From assembly GCA_963930655.1 (NCBI GenBank), contig OZ005607.1, forward strand, positions 9,006,874 through 9,070,873: DNA of 64,000 nt, in the 5' to 3' direction. The position numbers and the translations under genes were made by a program. A model generated the notes under the pieces. It saw only the letters and a program-made list of their open reading frames with translations. It had not been told where the DNA came from and searched no databases. Origin of the DNA: Myrica gale (Eukaryota > Streptophyta > Magnoliopsida > Fagales > Myricaceae). The first letter of the stretch is position 1. Every line of letters begins with the position of its first letter. Below are positions 23,674 to 35,528 of this stretch, one piece after another.

Positions 23674-24815
23674 TCCAGTCTCAGGAATGAGTGTACGCTA
23701 TTGTGTAATATCCATCTGAAAAAGAAGAAAAAAAATGAAAATGTAAAATAATTTGAGAAGAAACATTGATCAAACTTTGGTTTTCAAAAAAATAAAAATG
23801 TTGGTCAATTCAGAATAGCTTCATATGTGATTATATTAAATTATAACTGCTAGAGAATATGTTAGTTGGCTATACTTCATATTTGTAATCTAGTTTATTT
23901 CCTGAGATATTAAGATGATTCAAAGTGTCTATGGAGAATTGAAGATAGCAGTGAAAATAGAGTTTTTCCTAAAAAATGTCAAGTCAGCTAGAAGTCAGAT
24001 GCAAGTCAAGCAGGAATGTGAATTGAAGTACAACTGCAACAAAATTTGGTTAGTCCGTCTCTAACTAAATTAATGACGTCATGAAAGACCCAAAAAGCCC
24101 AGGACCTTCTACTTTAACCGTGAGTCACCCCTCAGCTTATAACCGATTATTCTATCTTTTTCAAGAGAACTTGGAGAGCTTAGAAAAATGCAGATTGTGC
24201 GTTCAGCGTAAAACTTCCTCTCGAAACCTTCTACCCATTTTTTCTAAGTCTTCGTGTGTATGAATTGAGATGACGCCTTGAAGATAAACCACTCTCTTTA
24301 GGATTCTTAGGGTCCGTTTGTTTGGCCGTAAAACTATTGTTTTACGTAAAAAGTTTTTTATTGAAACATTTTCAAGAAAACAATTTTATTTTCAGCGTTT
24401 GGCTATTATTGTAAAATATTTTCAAGAAAATATTTTTTGATGTTTGACATACTTAATGATTTACGTATTTTCAGTGTTCATTTTTTATGAAATGCACTTC
24501 ACAACTTAACATGGTCAGGAAAAGTTTCGAAATGAGTAAATAAAACCCAACCTGACCTAAGCTGACGAGGCTAGGGCGATTTCTGGTTAGGTCATCGGGT
24601 CTCAAGTTTTTTGAACAACCATACTTCAAATTCAAAAAGTTCTTTAATCAAAGATCTCTGATTGTTCACGAAAATAACACAAACCTCTCGCGTGTTTAAA
24701 ATGAGATTGGGTTTCTTCACAGATACTTCGTTGCACAATGTCACCAAAACAAATTGCTGAGGGAAAAAGTAGAAAGATAAAAGAAGAGGGAAATTTCACG
24801 AGGGATTACACCACC

Positions 24816-25020
24816 GAGTCCAGTTATAGTGCTAAGCACTATTGTGCTGAGCATGTTGAGCGACGCCTGAGATTAAAAGCTTCAAAATTCAAGGGTTCAG
24901 ATCGCGCCACATCAATTAAAATGTTTTGAATATTTAAATGATGTGTTTAACCACAACCGTCGGATCTTCAACTTTTAATCTCAACCGTCACTTAGTATGC
25001 TCAGCACAGTGACCAAACTC
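24816..25020. mobile_element. 205-bp Mutator-like MITE nested inside the Harbinger-like element
   Basis: TTACACCACC lies on both sides (24806-24815 and 25021-25030), a 9-10 bp target duplication. The element starts GAGTCCAG and ends CCAAACTC, and its arms pair over about 70 bp (GTGCTGAGCATGTTGAGCGA on the left; the reverse of the right arm is GTGCTGAGCATACTAAGTGA). Long inverted arms with 9-10 bp duplications fit Mutator-type MITEs. Confidence 0.88.
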
Positions 25021-25063
25021 TTACACCACCACCTATACATCAAGTAGTCATTACTCTTAACTG

Positions 25064-26870
25064 TTACTCACGTGACTTTAACCACAAACGAAGCTCTCTT
25101 CGAGTAATACTGCCTAGCATACAATACAAATAAGTCTCTCTTTCACCAGAGCTATTATTCATATACTTTCCATGATTTGAATGTGTATGCCCAGAGTAGG
25201 CAACTGCTTCAAGATGTATTGCACGATCCAACATTCCCAGAACATCTTTGTCCAGCATGTCTGCATCCTTTCGTGCTCTAGGGTCAATCTGAATGAGGCT
25301 TAGCAGCTTCAAGCATTTCCACAACAAGGGTCTTAACATCCCTAAAAACGATACAGGAAGATATGAATATGACTGAAATAAAATAATCCAACACAAACAA
25401 TGCAAAGATTACATTAGCCACCATTTTAATAAATTTTCTGTTGGCTAGTGTCAACATAAAGATGGTCAACACATAATATAAAATGACTACAGTATTTATT
25501 AAGAATTGGAATCGTGACATCTATTCTAGTATCAAATTAAGACCCTTGCTTCAGAACATCCTTTTAATTAGAGTGAAACAAAAGCAGAAGGGCATATATA
25601 AAGAGTTCTTTCAACTACAATGTCTCACTTCCTATCTTCCGCACGTCTAGGGACAGCCATCCATAGGTAAAAGGGGCGCCCCCGGGGGTGGGTACAGAAA
25701 GAAAGACAAAGTAGTTAAGCAAAACAAAAAAGGACAACAACAACCACGACAAAACATAATAAAGTACACGAACAATGGATCTATAGCAACTTGTAGTTAT
25801 TCTCTAAAAAACCAGAAAGTTCACTGTAGTCACACGTCAGAACTGATCTTAGACATGCATCAAACCAGGACAACAGCATTTGTCCTCATTTCTATGTTCT
25901 GCGGAGAAGAGAACATGTGGAACACAGAGACGATCACAATTGTTTTGCAGGTAGGTGAGTTCTTATTAACATTTGGTACCTGAATGGGCACCTATTTTTA
26001 TAAGGATACTCAGATGAAGCTGCGAGGAAAATAAGACACGTTTACTTTTCTTTTTCTCTCCCTAAAGACAAACCAAGCACTCGATGGATACCGACTGAGA
26101 GTTCTACAAATTTGGAGAATTTTTTGCAACCTAACATCACCAAGTCTAAGATGGATACCGACTGAGAGTTCAATTTGAGGAGAAACGAACTGCAGTGAGA
26201 AAAGTACAGAGTTTTTGCATTTTTCCCAGTTAACTTCCCTCCAAAAAACTAAGAAACGTGGAATGAGCATCTAGAGCTTACAGCAAAGGACGACGGACTA
26301 GAATCTATATTTCAACTGCCAACACAAAAGTTAACCATACTTCTGTTATTTTTAGCACCTCAGTTCTGCAGCAAGTCTAAACCCACACAATTGCACGTTT
26401 CTGCTGGATGGATAACCATCTTGAAACCTCTCAACCCATGTAGGAAGGAAATGATAAAAGTAGCTCAATCACAACTTAACAATTATCTGCAACTATTAAA
26501 GAAATCATTTTTTATAGTAAAGAGTCCCCTTAAACTACTCTGCTCATATAATTGGGATGCTCAATACCATGGTACATGGGCAAGGAAAAATTTAACTAAA
26601 TCTATCTGTTAATTATCCATCCAATCTCATTACTTAGCACTACACAGGCTATAAGAAGAACCCTAAATAAAATTTAACCATTCACTCAAAAAGGGTATAT
26701 CATACCAGAAGATTCTGTTCATTAGGATGAACAATTAACTTGATGCATTCAACTACCTCTTTGCAAGTTACTAGTCCACACCTCAGGAAAAGATTAAAAA
26801 GAATAAATAGAAAATAAGGAGCTATACCTCAATAGTTGGATCCATTTGTGCCTCTGAAGCAAAACCGTAG
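25064..26870 (-). pseudogene. Captured host-gene exon fragments (family not recognised)
   Basis: Three exon-like blocks lie on the minus strand inside the nested element. At 26845-26828 an ATG opens MDPTIE and ends at a GTATAG donor. At 26756-26706, bounded by AG and GTATG, is VVECIKLIVHPNEQNLL, in phase with the first. At about 25345-25070 are DVKTLVVEMLEAAKPHSD and, after a likely frame change, IDPRARKDADMLDKDVLGML and DRAIHLEAVAYSGHTH. The segments look like conserved protein but I cannot name the family. No continuous frame joins them. This suggests transduplication by a Pack-type element, with the leader at 27780-27950. Confidence 0.45.
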
Positions 26871-26894
26871 AACCTGTAATCTAGCACGTAATTT

Positions 26895-27070
26895 TATTTT
26901 ATTTTATTTTATTTTTGATAAGTAAGAGAAGATTGCATTAAAATAAAAGGGATTTAACAGTACAAAAAACTGTACTGATAACATCTAAAGCATACAAACT
27001 AGAAAACTAAAGAAATCAGAAATATCCAAAAAAAGGAAAACTCAACACAGCATTAGACCAAAGAAAAAAG
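26895..27070 (-). repeat. Possible LINE 3' end fragment
   Basis: Read on the minus strand, the sequence ends CTTACTTATCAAAAATAAAA and continues as A-rich sequence. The TTACTTATCAAAA tail resembles the 3' end of a common plant LINE, and the same tail marks the 15-bp insertion at 38225-38239. The 5' limit is not defined. Confidence 0.35.
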
Positions 27071-27779
27071 GATTGTGTGAATATAGTCCACTGTCGTGTT
27101 CATGTTCAAGAATGCGTGAATTCTTCTGACAGAATACTTGAAAAGTATACAAAGAAAAAGACACTATTAACATATAAATTAACGTATCAGAGAAGTGTTG
27201 TGACTGTGTTAATGTATAAATTAATAACGCTAAGGGGAAAAGATGAGGTGACATTGTACCTTTGTCCAAAATACATGATTTTCAGAGCAACATATCTCTT
27301 GCAATGGTGTTCCATGATCCTTGTATTAGAACCTGTACCCACAGGTAAAAGGAAATTTATATACGGACCTTTTTAATTCACAAAAATAACTTATTGGAGA
27401 ATTTAGCTGCAGACATTGTCACATTGCCAACAATATTCAGCAAACTGATGCCTTCCAAAAGGACAAAATGGGAAAATAGACAACCAACTACAATTTCAGT
27501 CGAGTTGAAACCAATTTATGATGTCAATTTACGGGTGATTTTACATCCAGGAATGCAAATAACAACCAAAATTAAAAGAAAAGGAAAAACAAAAGAAGCA
27601 AAAATAAGAAGGTAGAAAAAACCAGGTAATGATTTATGAGCGAGCTGCAGAGAGACGAGTTCGACAGAGTGCGAAAGAGAAGAAAAAAATTATGTGGATC
27701 AATCTTCAATCTTCAACTCAAGAAAATGTTCACACATCGGCAAAGTAAAACGAATCTACCGAAGAAAAAAATTTGAAGT

Positions 27780-27950
27780 TCTTACAGTGAATCGCGTAGA
27801 CAGGAGAGATCCCAACTACAACTCCAAATCTAGGGCTTTTCGTGTTTCTTGATTTGGAGATCGATGAGCTTGAGGGGGCGAGAGGGAGAGAGAGAAGCAG
27901 TGAGTGAGAGAGAGAGAAAAACTGTCTGAAAACGTCGGGGCGTGGGGTGG
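27780..27950 (-). other. Putative captured 5' UTR/promoter-proximal segment
   Basis: On the minus strand this is a CT-rich leader (CTCTCTCTCCCTCTCGCCCC) ending at a donor-like CACT-GTAAGAAC. It lies upstream of the ATG-bearing exon at 26845 on the same strand. The arrangement looks like the leader exon of the captured gene. Confidence 0.35.
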
Positions 27951-29540
27951 GGTGAGAGCTGGAAATGTCGGGGATAGGAAGTAAAAAATGAAGTTTGGTT
28001 TCCGAAGAATTTGGGGTTAGTTTATTTTCTGGAAAAAAAGAGAAGTTTTCCGTTGACTTTAAAAGATTTTCAGTTGACCTCATTTTCAATTGCATCTCAA
28101 ACACCGGAAAGTAAGTAAAATATTTTACTTATTTCATTATGCGGTTAAACAAACAGACCCTTAGTTCGATATTTTGATCACCACTGTTATTTCCCCAAAA
28201 AAGAAATTCAAGAATTTCGGAGGTTGCTGAAATCTTGAAGGTCTAAGTGCCAAGTTCGTGCGGTTCATGTTGTTGCTGGTTTGCAATGGAGAATGACAAG
28301 GTATGAATAACTAGGTAAAGATAGTTAGCTTTTCGAATGGACGAGAGATTCTCGATCCCTGCAATGGAGTAGATCCGAACGGGTGTATTTCGGGTAAGAA
28401 AGCAAGTGTGTTAGACTAGGATTGTGGGTATTCTTGAGTCTAAAGATCACTTTGTATTTCGAGTTTGGAAAGTTAGTGAAATCGTTACCTGGCCTACGGG
28501 CCCAGAGAGTTTTTATCTCTTAGAATTTGTTTCTAAGAGATTTTCTCTTCGTCGCCGGATTTGTGTTTTTGAGTGGTGATTGTTCTTTTAATTGTGTTAT
28601 TGTTTAAAGTGCTTCTTAGTATAAACTACAAGCTAAATTTTCAGATGTTCTAGATTTGAGAATCTTGGATAAAGATTCTAAAGATGTTGATATGATGTTT
28701 GTCTGATTATTCGCTTTGATTAAATGTGTTTGTATTATAGTAATTTTGGTTGTTGAAATTACTAATCTGATTTGATGTAGCTTGTGCAGAAACTTTATGT
28801 TAAAAGTTGAAATAGTTAGAAGAAAAATTGGGTAACCTATTCACCCCCCTCTAGGTTAGGTTGGTATCGGGTTGAGTCTTAAATAATTTTGTTCAATAAC
28901 CACATCCACATTAGAAGTGAGCATAAATTGGCCTTTTCGATGTATGCTTTAGAGTTTAAATGGATTGAAAATCTTAAAATAAAAATAGGTTTTTGAAAAA
29001 CAAAACATAACCTCAAATTCAATTCAAAGTAAACAATTTGTCAAACCAAATTAAACAATTAAATCCCATATATCCAAGTATCCAAACCAATTCGATCTTA
29101 TCCTCCAACAGTTTCACAAACCACAATTATCCAAACAAATTCAATCTCATCCTCTAACAGTTTCACAAATCACAATTATCCAAATACCAAACCTAAAGCA
29201 ATTAAATCAATGAAATTTTTGTAACTGAATTTTATAGAGAGAATGTGATAGAAAGACCTACCACAATCCAATCGACACCTTAATTCAAGCCACAAAATGG
29301 AGACAAGGCCACTGTCAAATTAAGCACAATCATAATCACTAACTCTTAAGCACCTAGAAAAAGAGGCAGAAATTTAACTAGGGGCAAAAATTTTAACATC
29401 ACAATCACATAGTTCCTAACAGAGAACTTTTCTTTAGTTGACATACCAACTCTTTTTCAGAAAATGAAGAAAGTAATCGCAACTCTTTTCACAAGCAAAA
29501 TTCTTCTTAGCAAATGAAAAGGCCACCAATCGAAATCATA

Positions 29541-29716
29541 TTTGAGCAATATCCATATGCTACACTATCCATATATCTGCTATTACCACATTTGAGCAAT
29601 ATCCATATCCTACACTATCCATATATCTGCTATTACCAAATTTGAGCATTATCTATATCCTACAATATCCATATATATGCTATTACCAAATTTGAGCAAT
29701 ATCCATATCCTACAAT
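29541..29716. repeat. 50-bp tandem repeat, about 3.5 copies
   Basis: TTTGAGCAATATCCATAT starts at 29541, 29591, 29641 and 29691 with few changes. It lies within the hAT element. Confidence 0.92.
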
Positions 29717-29869
29717 GCAATGAGGCATATTTCTAATTATAAACATAAAAAATGACAATTCACAAGTCAATATAAATCTGAGAGGAATCAGCATAGACAA
29801 AAAAAACTGAGAGCAATGAGGCTTTGTTTGCAGGTGCCGTTAGTTATCAACCACATAGAATTTCCCTTA

Positions 29870-30180
29870 GCTCATGCGAAGTGAAATCGAATTGGCATCC
29901 AAGAAGACAATCGGATCTGACAAAAAATTGAGGTAGAGAGGGACTTAGAATTTACCGTGGGTCCGTGAGGGTTCGAGAATCGAGCCTCGAGGGAAAGACA
30001 GAGTTGAAAGAGAGAGAGAGAGAGAGTAGCAGCAGCAGAGCCAACAAGTTGCATGGCGGGTGACGACAGTTGTAGGAGGCAGAGAAAATTATGAGATTCG
30101 AAAGAGAGAGAGAGAGAGAGAGAGAGGCAGATAGAGAGAGACTGAGAGGGAAAGAGAGACTTACCTTGAGAGAGAGCTCG
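29870..30180 (-). promoter_or_regulatory. Probable leader region of the hAT transposase gene
   Basis: On the minus strand this is a CT-rich stretch with several (CT)n runs, near the right end of the hAT and upstream of the transposase. Its position suggests the transposase promoter and 5' UTR. The frames seen here are low-complexity and not credible proteins. Confidence 0.3.
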
Positions 30181-30628
30181 ACGGACCACTGCGGCAGATG
30201 GCAAGGAGGAGGGCAAAGGGGCACTAGGCAAACGTGAATGGAGGAGTGACTGTGAGGCTGATAATTGTGAAAAATTCGCAAAGGGAGAGGAAAAAACCAT
30301 AAGTTTCCCATTAACCCAAAACGACGTCGTAGCATCTGTTAAAAAAATAAAACGGTTGTGGCGATGAACTGCCCAGCGTTGGGCGGTTTCACCGCCACCG
30401 CCATTTGGTGAAAATGGCAATTGATACTGTCCCCGCTACCGGTGCCGGTTAACCGGCCCACCACCGGTACCGGTGAACAACCCTACTTCCAACCATCAAA
30501 AGAGCTTATTCTTTAATGGAAAAAGACAAACTTATAAGTTGTACGTCCGTAATAGCTAAATTTTGTTACTTTAAATGTACTGTCTAACATATTCATTGCG
30601 AGAGTGTCTCCTATACTCATATTATGGT

Positions 30629-30632
<4 letters not shown>

Positions 30633-30671
<39 letters not shown>
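30633..30671. repeat. (AT)n microsatellite
   Basis: About 19 uninterrupted AT units. Confidence 0.97.
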
Positions 30672-30672
<1 letters not shown>

Positions 30673-30921
30673 GATTTTAAACAAAGAGATTCAATCGAGT
30701 AGAAGTATGCCAAAAGATCATGAAGACTTTGCGAGTACACTAGGTGGTGGGCAGAAAACTTCTTCGTCAAAGTATAGAGACTTTTGGAAATCCCTGGCCA
30801 CATGACAAACAAGTATTCATTGATAAACAAAATACGATTCAAACCACATTATTATTATAAGAGGAACATGCCCCCACTTCATTCGTTGGTTTCCAACATT
30901 AGATTGTTCTTGGGTAAAATG

Positions 30922-31312
30922 AGCATGTTCGTTTGCAAAAGTATTCTAGAATACAATGTATTCAATAAAATTCAGAAAACTAATATCCAAAATCTCAAAA
31001 AATCTACACAAACACCAGTAACTTTTTAAAAAAATTCAACAATTTTTCACACAAACTTCAGTACATTCTTTTTAAAAAAAAATCTAACAAATTTTCTCTC
31101 TTCATACTTTTTCACAAAACTTCAATAATTTTTTATTATAAAATTACATAAAATCATCTATCTCTACAACTTTTACAAACTCCTATAAAAATTAAATATC
31201 TTTAAAAAATTTTACTAATTTTTACACAAAAACCTATAAAACTCTAATCTATATAAATATTTACAATTCTATAAAAAAATTAAAATTATTTATAAAACGG
31301 ACATCCAAAATG
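30922..31312 (+). mobile_element. AT-rich MITE (family B)
   Basis: The left end is CATGTTCGTTTGCAAAAGTA and the reverse of the right end is CATTTTGGATGTCCGTTTTA, giving a weak inverted terminus. The body shares many blocks with 41794-42172 in the same order (CAAAATCTCAAAAAATCTAC, AAAATTAAATATCTTTAAAA, CCTATAAAACTC). Confidence 0.65.
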
Positions 31313-32590
31313 TTGGCCCGTTTTGAGGTAAGGAACTAACATTTAAACATAAATTTTGAACTAGTACTAGAGACTTATGGTCTCCTGGCCGTTAGCTGTT
31401 AGATATCCTTGTAAATTCATTGAAGTAATTTGCAATTAAAGATGTAATCTCATCCTCGATGGACCGACCGACCGACAAAGATGTATCATTAATGAGGGAG
31501 ATCGGACTTCTGCTGGATTTTACCAACACGGGGGGATTGCTTGTAGTTGAGGGAAGAAAATACAAATGATGGGCACGCTTTTAGAATAAGTGGCTTTTTA
31601 TCCATGTAGTTGTAACAACCGGCGATTGCATTGGATTTTGTGGAATTCCCTTCCATGCATGCCTTCCTGCAGCTCCTGTTCTTCCGTATAACTTTTTTAC
31701 GAAGCTTCCAACCCTACTTATCACTATAGTTTTGTAATGGGATAATTACACTTATCTGTGAATCGCAAGCTTCCAACCCTGCTATAATATGCTTGAGCCT
31801 TTAAAAACTCAGCCAAAATACAGAATCAAATAAAACACACGTACATATGAGATTATATTATTCTCCACTTGCCAAAAAAGCAAATTATATTATTTCACTA
31901 AAAAAAAGGAAAGAAATAATATTTGATTTTTTGATGACATTGAAAATGTATCCCGCACTGATGGAGATGGTCTACTGGAATCGGGTTGGCATATTCTTCT
32001 TGAGTCTCACTGCCTAGTCTAATGGTCGGGAGTTTGTCTTCCATGTACTCGACGTACCAAGTTTAAATTTAAGTTTCATGAGCATGAAATTAATATTCTT
32101 TCTACCATTTGACAAGTCTCAGACTAATCGCATACAAAATTATGAGATCGGAACTTTGTACACGGAAATTACTCAAGGAAACACGTTTAGGCCAGCAAAA
32201 TAACTGTGCTGGTGGTTTAGACGTTTTTCAAATCTTATTAAACCCTTCAACTAACCGGAGGGGCCCGCGACGAGCGTCTAGGTGGTCTTTTCTCTAATCT
32301 TTATACGTACCCACCGCCCTCCGTGATCTCTGTCTCTGCAGAGTCACGCTCTGCACTCACCCCCGTGATCCGCCCTCTGGCCCCACGACAAGACAAAATG
32401 GGCCTTATTGGGCTTTCCACTAACGAAGCAACCGGCGAAACGACAAAAACTAAAAACGAATAAAACTGCTTTCTTGCTACAAAGAGCCGCCTAATTTTCA
32501 AATGCTTAATTCTTCCACATTCTCCAAGTGCCAGTTATTTTCGATCGCTCACCACTCACCAGCCCCCCCCCCCCCCCCCTCCTTTGACTC
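31313..32590. other. Intergenic region upstream of the plus-strand kinase
   Basis: No gene is recognised. A run of 17 C lies at 32563-32579, shortly before the kinase TATA box. A short GACCGACCGACCGAC repeat lies near 31460. Confidence 0.5.
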
Positions 32591-32596
32591 CGTCTG

Positions 32597-32604
32597 TATA
32601 AAAC
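32597..32604 (+). promoter_or_regulatory. TATA box of the plus-strand kinase gene
   Basis: TATAAAAC lies about 63-70 bp upstream of the ATG at 32667. This is close, implying a short leader. Confidence 0.5.
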
Positions 32605-32666
32605 TCTGCAATTCGTAAAGTTAGTTTGATTTTGAAAGTGGAGGAGGAGGAAGGAGGATAGGACCA

Positions 32667-35528
32667 ATGAAGTGCTTCCACTTCACCAACGGGGAGAGAC
32701 GGGACGACGGTGGCAGCGTCGTTCAGAGAGCGTCGTCCAAGGTATCGTGGGCGCGTTCCCTCAGCGTGGCCTCCTCGGCGAGCACGGTCGACACCAGGCG
32801 CTCCGAGCTCGACTGCTCTGATCACAGGGACTTCTCCGACTCACTCGGGTTCCTCGAGTTCCTTAGTCAGCGCCGCTCCAACGATCTTCGCGTCTTCACC
32901 TTCTCCGAGCTCAAATCAGCTACCAGAGGGTTCAGCAGGGGGTTGCTGATTGGGGAGGGAGGGTTTGGGTGCGTGTACAGAGGGGTTGTCAGGGTTCCTC
33001 GGGACTCGACTGACGCTCCTGATTCAAGGATGGAGGTTGCCATCAAGCAGTTGAATCGTAATGGTTTCCAGGCATGCCCCTTCTTCCTTTTTGTACATGG
33101 TGTATGCATTCATCCCTACATGTTTAAGACATTTATGCCAATGGTCCTTTATTGTAATGTGTGAGCAAATTAGTTTGGTTCGTTCTTGGTGTATGTTTTG
33201 GTTACTTGAGAATACCAATCAACAATGATGGACATGGAAAGAGAATGGGAGGCAGAATTGGATTGTGAAGTTTTGCTTTCAGATGATCAGTTAGTTCAAT
33301 TTACTGTGACACGGAGGACGTAGATTTTCTACTACTTCAGGAAGTGTGTAAATTGTGCCATGCCTGAGTTATAAACGCAACCGATCACCAAAGCTTTAAC
33401 TCATCTATTTGGGGTTGGCTCTCGGATTGAGATCCTCTCTACCACATGTATACTGCAACATTTAATGCTTGCTGAATCGTTCTCTCTCAAAATTGGAAAA
33501 TCCATTTTGGGCAGAAAGTTTGGGAAGATTCTAATCCTTGCAGCTCTGTTTAATATGTGACCTGTTTGCATCCCAAAATACTGCACAGTAGTTATCCATT
33601 TCTACTGTCAATAGTCTATTTTGTAAAGGTGAAGAATTTGGTGCTCATTGGCTACAGATTTCACCTGGCTTGTGTGACCATATGATTGTAGTGCTTTCAG
33701 TGTTGAACCACAGATTGAATTGGAAAATTTCGAGAGTAGAAGCAATTGTCTCAATGCCCATGATCTAAGTTCAATGGGCAGGTGCTGCTTTCAAATTGTA
33801 CTCATTTGAAAATTATGCATGAATTATTTGTAAGAAGGAGAACAATATCTATCTGCTGCAATTGAGTTTAAACCCTTAGTAAGATATGCTGTATGCTCTA
33901 CGGTCATCTTATGGGACTTTTCTCTTTTGCATTCTAATATTCAGGGGCACAAGGAGTGGATTAATGAAGTGAATTTTTTGGGTGTGGTCAAGCACCCAAA
34001 TCTTGTCAAATTAGTGGGATATTGTGCAGAAGATGATGAAAGAGGTATTCAGAGACTCCTTGTCTACGAGCTTATGCATAATAAAAGCTTGGAGGACCAT
34101 CTATTGGCTCGAGTACCTTCTCCTCTCCCATGGATTACAAGGCTGAGAATTGGTCAGGATGCAGCTCGTGGCTTGGCATACCTTCATGAAGAAATGGATT
34201 TTCAGGTTCAATATTCTTGTTCGCTTCAGAACATTGCGATCCTCGGTTAAAGGAAATCTTATTGTTTTCTTATTCCTCTTTCACGTGTTACTCCTAAAAC
34301 TGCACCTTATGTTTAGAGTGATTGCATGGACGCTCTTTCACTCTAGAACAATGATGCCTAATTGGAGTACAAAAGCTTAAACGAGGTTATCTGCATGGTT
34401 CTGTTGCAGTTTCTTCTTACCAAAGCTTCCCACTTTTTGTATGCATTCTTCTTTCAGAAGAGAATAGATTGGTGGAAGATGCATACAATGATATTTTCTA
34501 CAGATTTTTGCACTGGCTGCAGTGTATTTTTTGGCAAGTAGAGTAGTAGACTACTTCGCCCGTACGATATTGAACTCTTTCATAATTGATGCAGCTAATA
34601 TTTCGAGATTTCAAAACATCAAACGTTCTGCTGGATGAGGATTTCAATGCGAAGCTCTCGGACTTTGGACTGGCTAGGCAGGGACCTTCTGAAGGACTCA
34701 GCCATGTGTCAACATCAGTAAGTTTTTGGATGTGTATTCAATGGTATCTTTTTACTGCCATTGGAATATTTACCTTCTACAAAGCTGGGTCTTGCAAAAG
34801 TTTGGAGCATATGCAGATTTACTGATCATAACTCTTTCAGTCAAGGCTATATTGTTAAATCAAGTCTCTGTCTTGAGTGATAGAATTTAACTCTTGCCTC
34901 ATGTAACCAACCCTGGTACGTGTCACATAATTCTCAGTTCTTTTTATGATTTTTTATCAAGGTTGTAGGGACAGTAGGTTATGCTGCTCCAGAGTATGTT
35001 CAGACAGGCAGGCTTACTACTAAAAGTGATGTTTGGAGCTTTGGGGTGGTACTTTATGAACTTATCACAGGAAGACGAGCAGTGGAAAGAAATCTTCCTC
35101 GAAATGAGCAGAAACTCTTGGACTGGGTGAAACCCTATGTTTCGGACTCGAAGAAATTTCAACTTATTGTAGACCCTCAACTTGAGGGACAGTATTGCAT
35201 CAAATCAGCTCAGAAACTTGCATCCCTGGCCAACAAGTGTCTAGTGAAGCAGCCAAAATGCCGTCCTAAAATGAGCCTGGTGGTTGAGATACTAGGAAAA
35301 ATCATTAGTGAGATATTATCACAAGATGAAGATGCACCTCAGCCTGTCAATGAAAGTGAAGAAGTTAAGGAAGAAACTGCAGAGGAGCCTGAGCCTGAGC
35401 CGGAGCCTGAGCCCACCAAGCAAGGGAACAATTACTTGAAGAAGGTTTTTGATATCAGAGAAATGGTGAACTTTAGAAACAAATCTTTGAGCAAGTGGAT
35501 TGGAGAAATTGGACACCAGGAGTGGTAA
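32667..35528 (+). CDS. Receptor-like cytoplasmic kinase VII (PCRK1/PBL19-like), four exons
   Basis: Exons: 32667-33071, 33945-34205, 34595-34717, 34962-35528. The summed 1356 nt encode 451 aa without interruption. It begins MKCF, as PCRK1/2 and PBL19/38 relatives do. A basic/Ser-rich N-terminus precedes the kinase domain: GEGGFG at 96-101, VAIK with K127, catalytic FRDFK (D227), DFG at 245-247 and APE at 272-274. The usual HRD His is Phe, as in class VII kinases. The C-tail has a Glu/Pro run (about 410-420) and ends IGHQEW. Relatives are plasma-membrane Ser/Thr kinases that pass on pattern-triggered immune signals. Intron 1 needs a GC donor: CAG then GCATGC at 33072, with acceptor TTCAG at 33940-33944. 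Introns 2 and 3 are GT-AG. The exact orthologue is not settled. Confidence 0.92.

Larger units (their letters stand above)
24310..28160. mobile_element. PIF/Harbinger-like element nested in the hAT
   Basis: The left end is GGGTCCGTTTGTTTGG and the reverse of the right end is GGGTCTGTTTGTTTAA. TTA flanks both sides (24307-24309 and 28161-28163), the 3-bp duplication typical of PIF/Harbinger. Length is 3851 bp. Subterminal regions share TAAAATATTTT-type motifs. No transposase domain is recognised inside, so it is non-autonomous. It carries gene-like exons on the minus strand (see 25064-26870). Confidence 0.8.
23855..28880 (+). repeat. Possible solo LTR split by the nested element
   Basis: The segments 23855-24306 and 28164-28880 may be one LTR of about 1.1-1.2 kb interrupted by the insertion at 24310-28160. 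The left part begins TGTTAGTTGG. The right part ends CCTATTCACCCCCCTCTAGG followed by TTGGTATCGGG, resembling the U5 end plus primer-binding site of plant LTR elements. No target duplication was found, so this is tentative. Confidence 0.35.
20559..30485 (-). mobile_element. Large hAT element (9.9 kb with nested insertions)
   Basis: The left end is TAGGGTTGTGCA and the right end, reversed, is TAGGGTTGTTCA: a 12-bp inverted terminus with one mismatch. CTTCCAAC lies immediately outside both ends (20551-20558 and 30486-30493), a perfect 8-bp target duplication. Both ends carry GC-rich subterminal repeats (cagtggcag/ccgctgctg on the left, accggtgccggttaaccgg on the right). Inside is a degenerate Ac/Tam3-like transposase on the minus strand. 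Without the nested element at 24310-28160 the hAT would be about 6.1 kb. The transposase is dead, so the element can only move in trans. Confidence 0.92.

Noticed and set aside
24738..24929. 63-codon frame overlapping the Mutator-like MITE
   Set aside because: Half of it is the MITE arm, so it is a by-product of the insertion.
29872..30420. 182-codon minus-strand frame rich in Ser and Leu
   Set aside because: Low-complexity reading through (CT)n runs in the hAT leader region. The alternative frame is similar.
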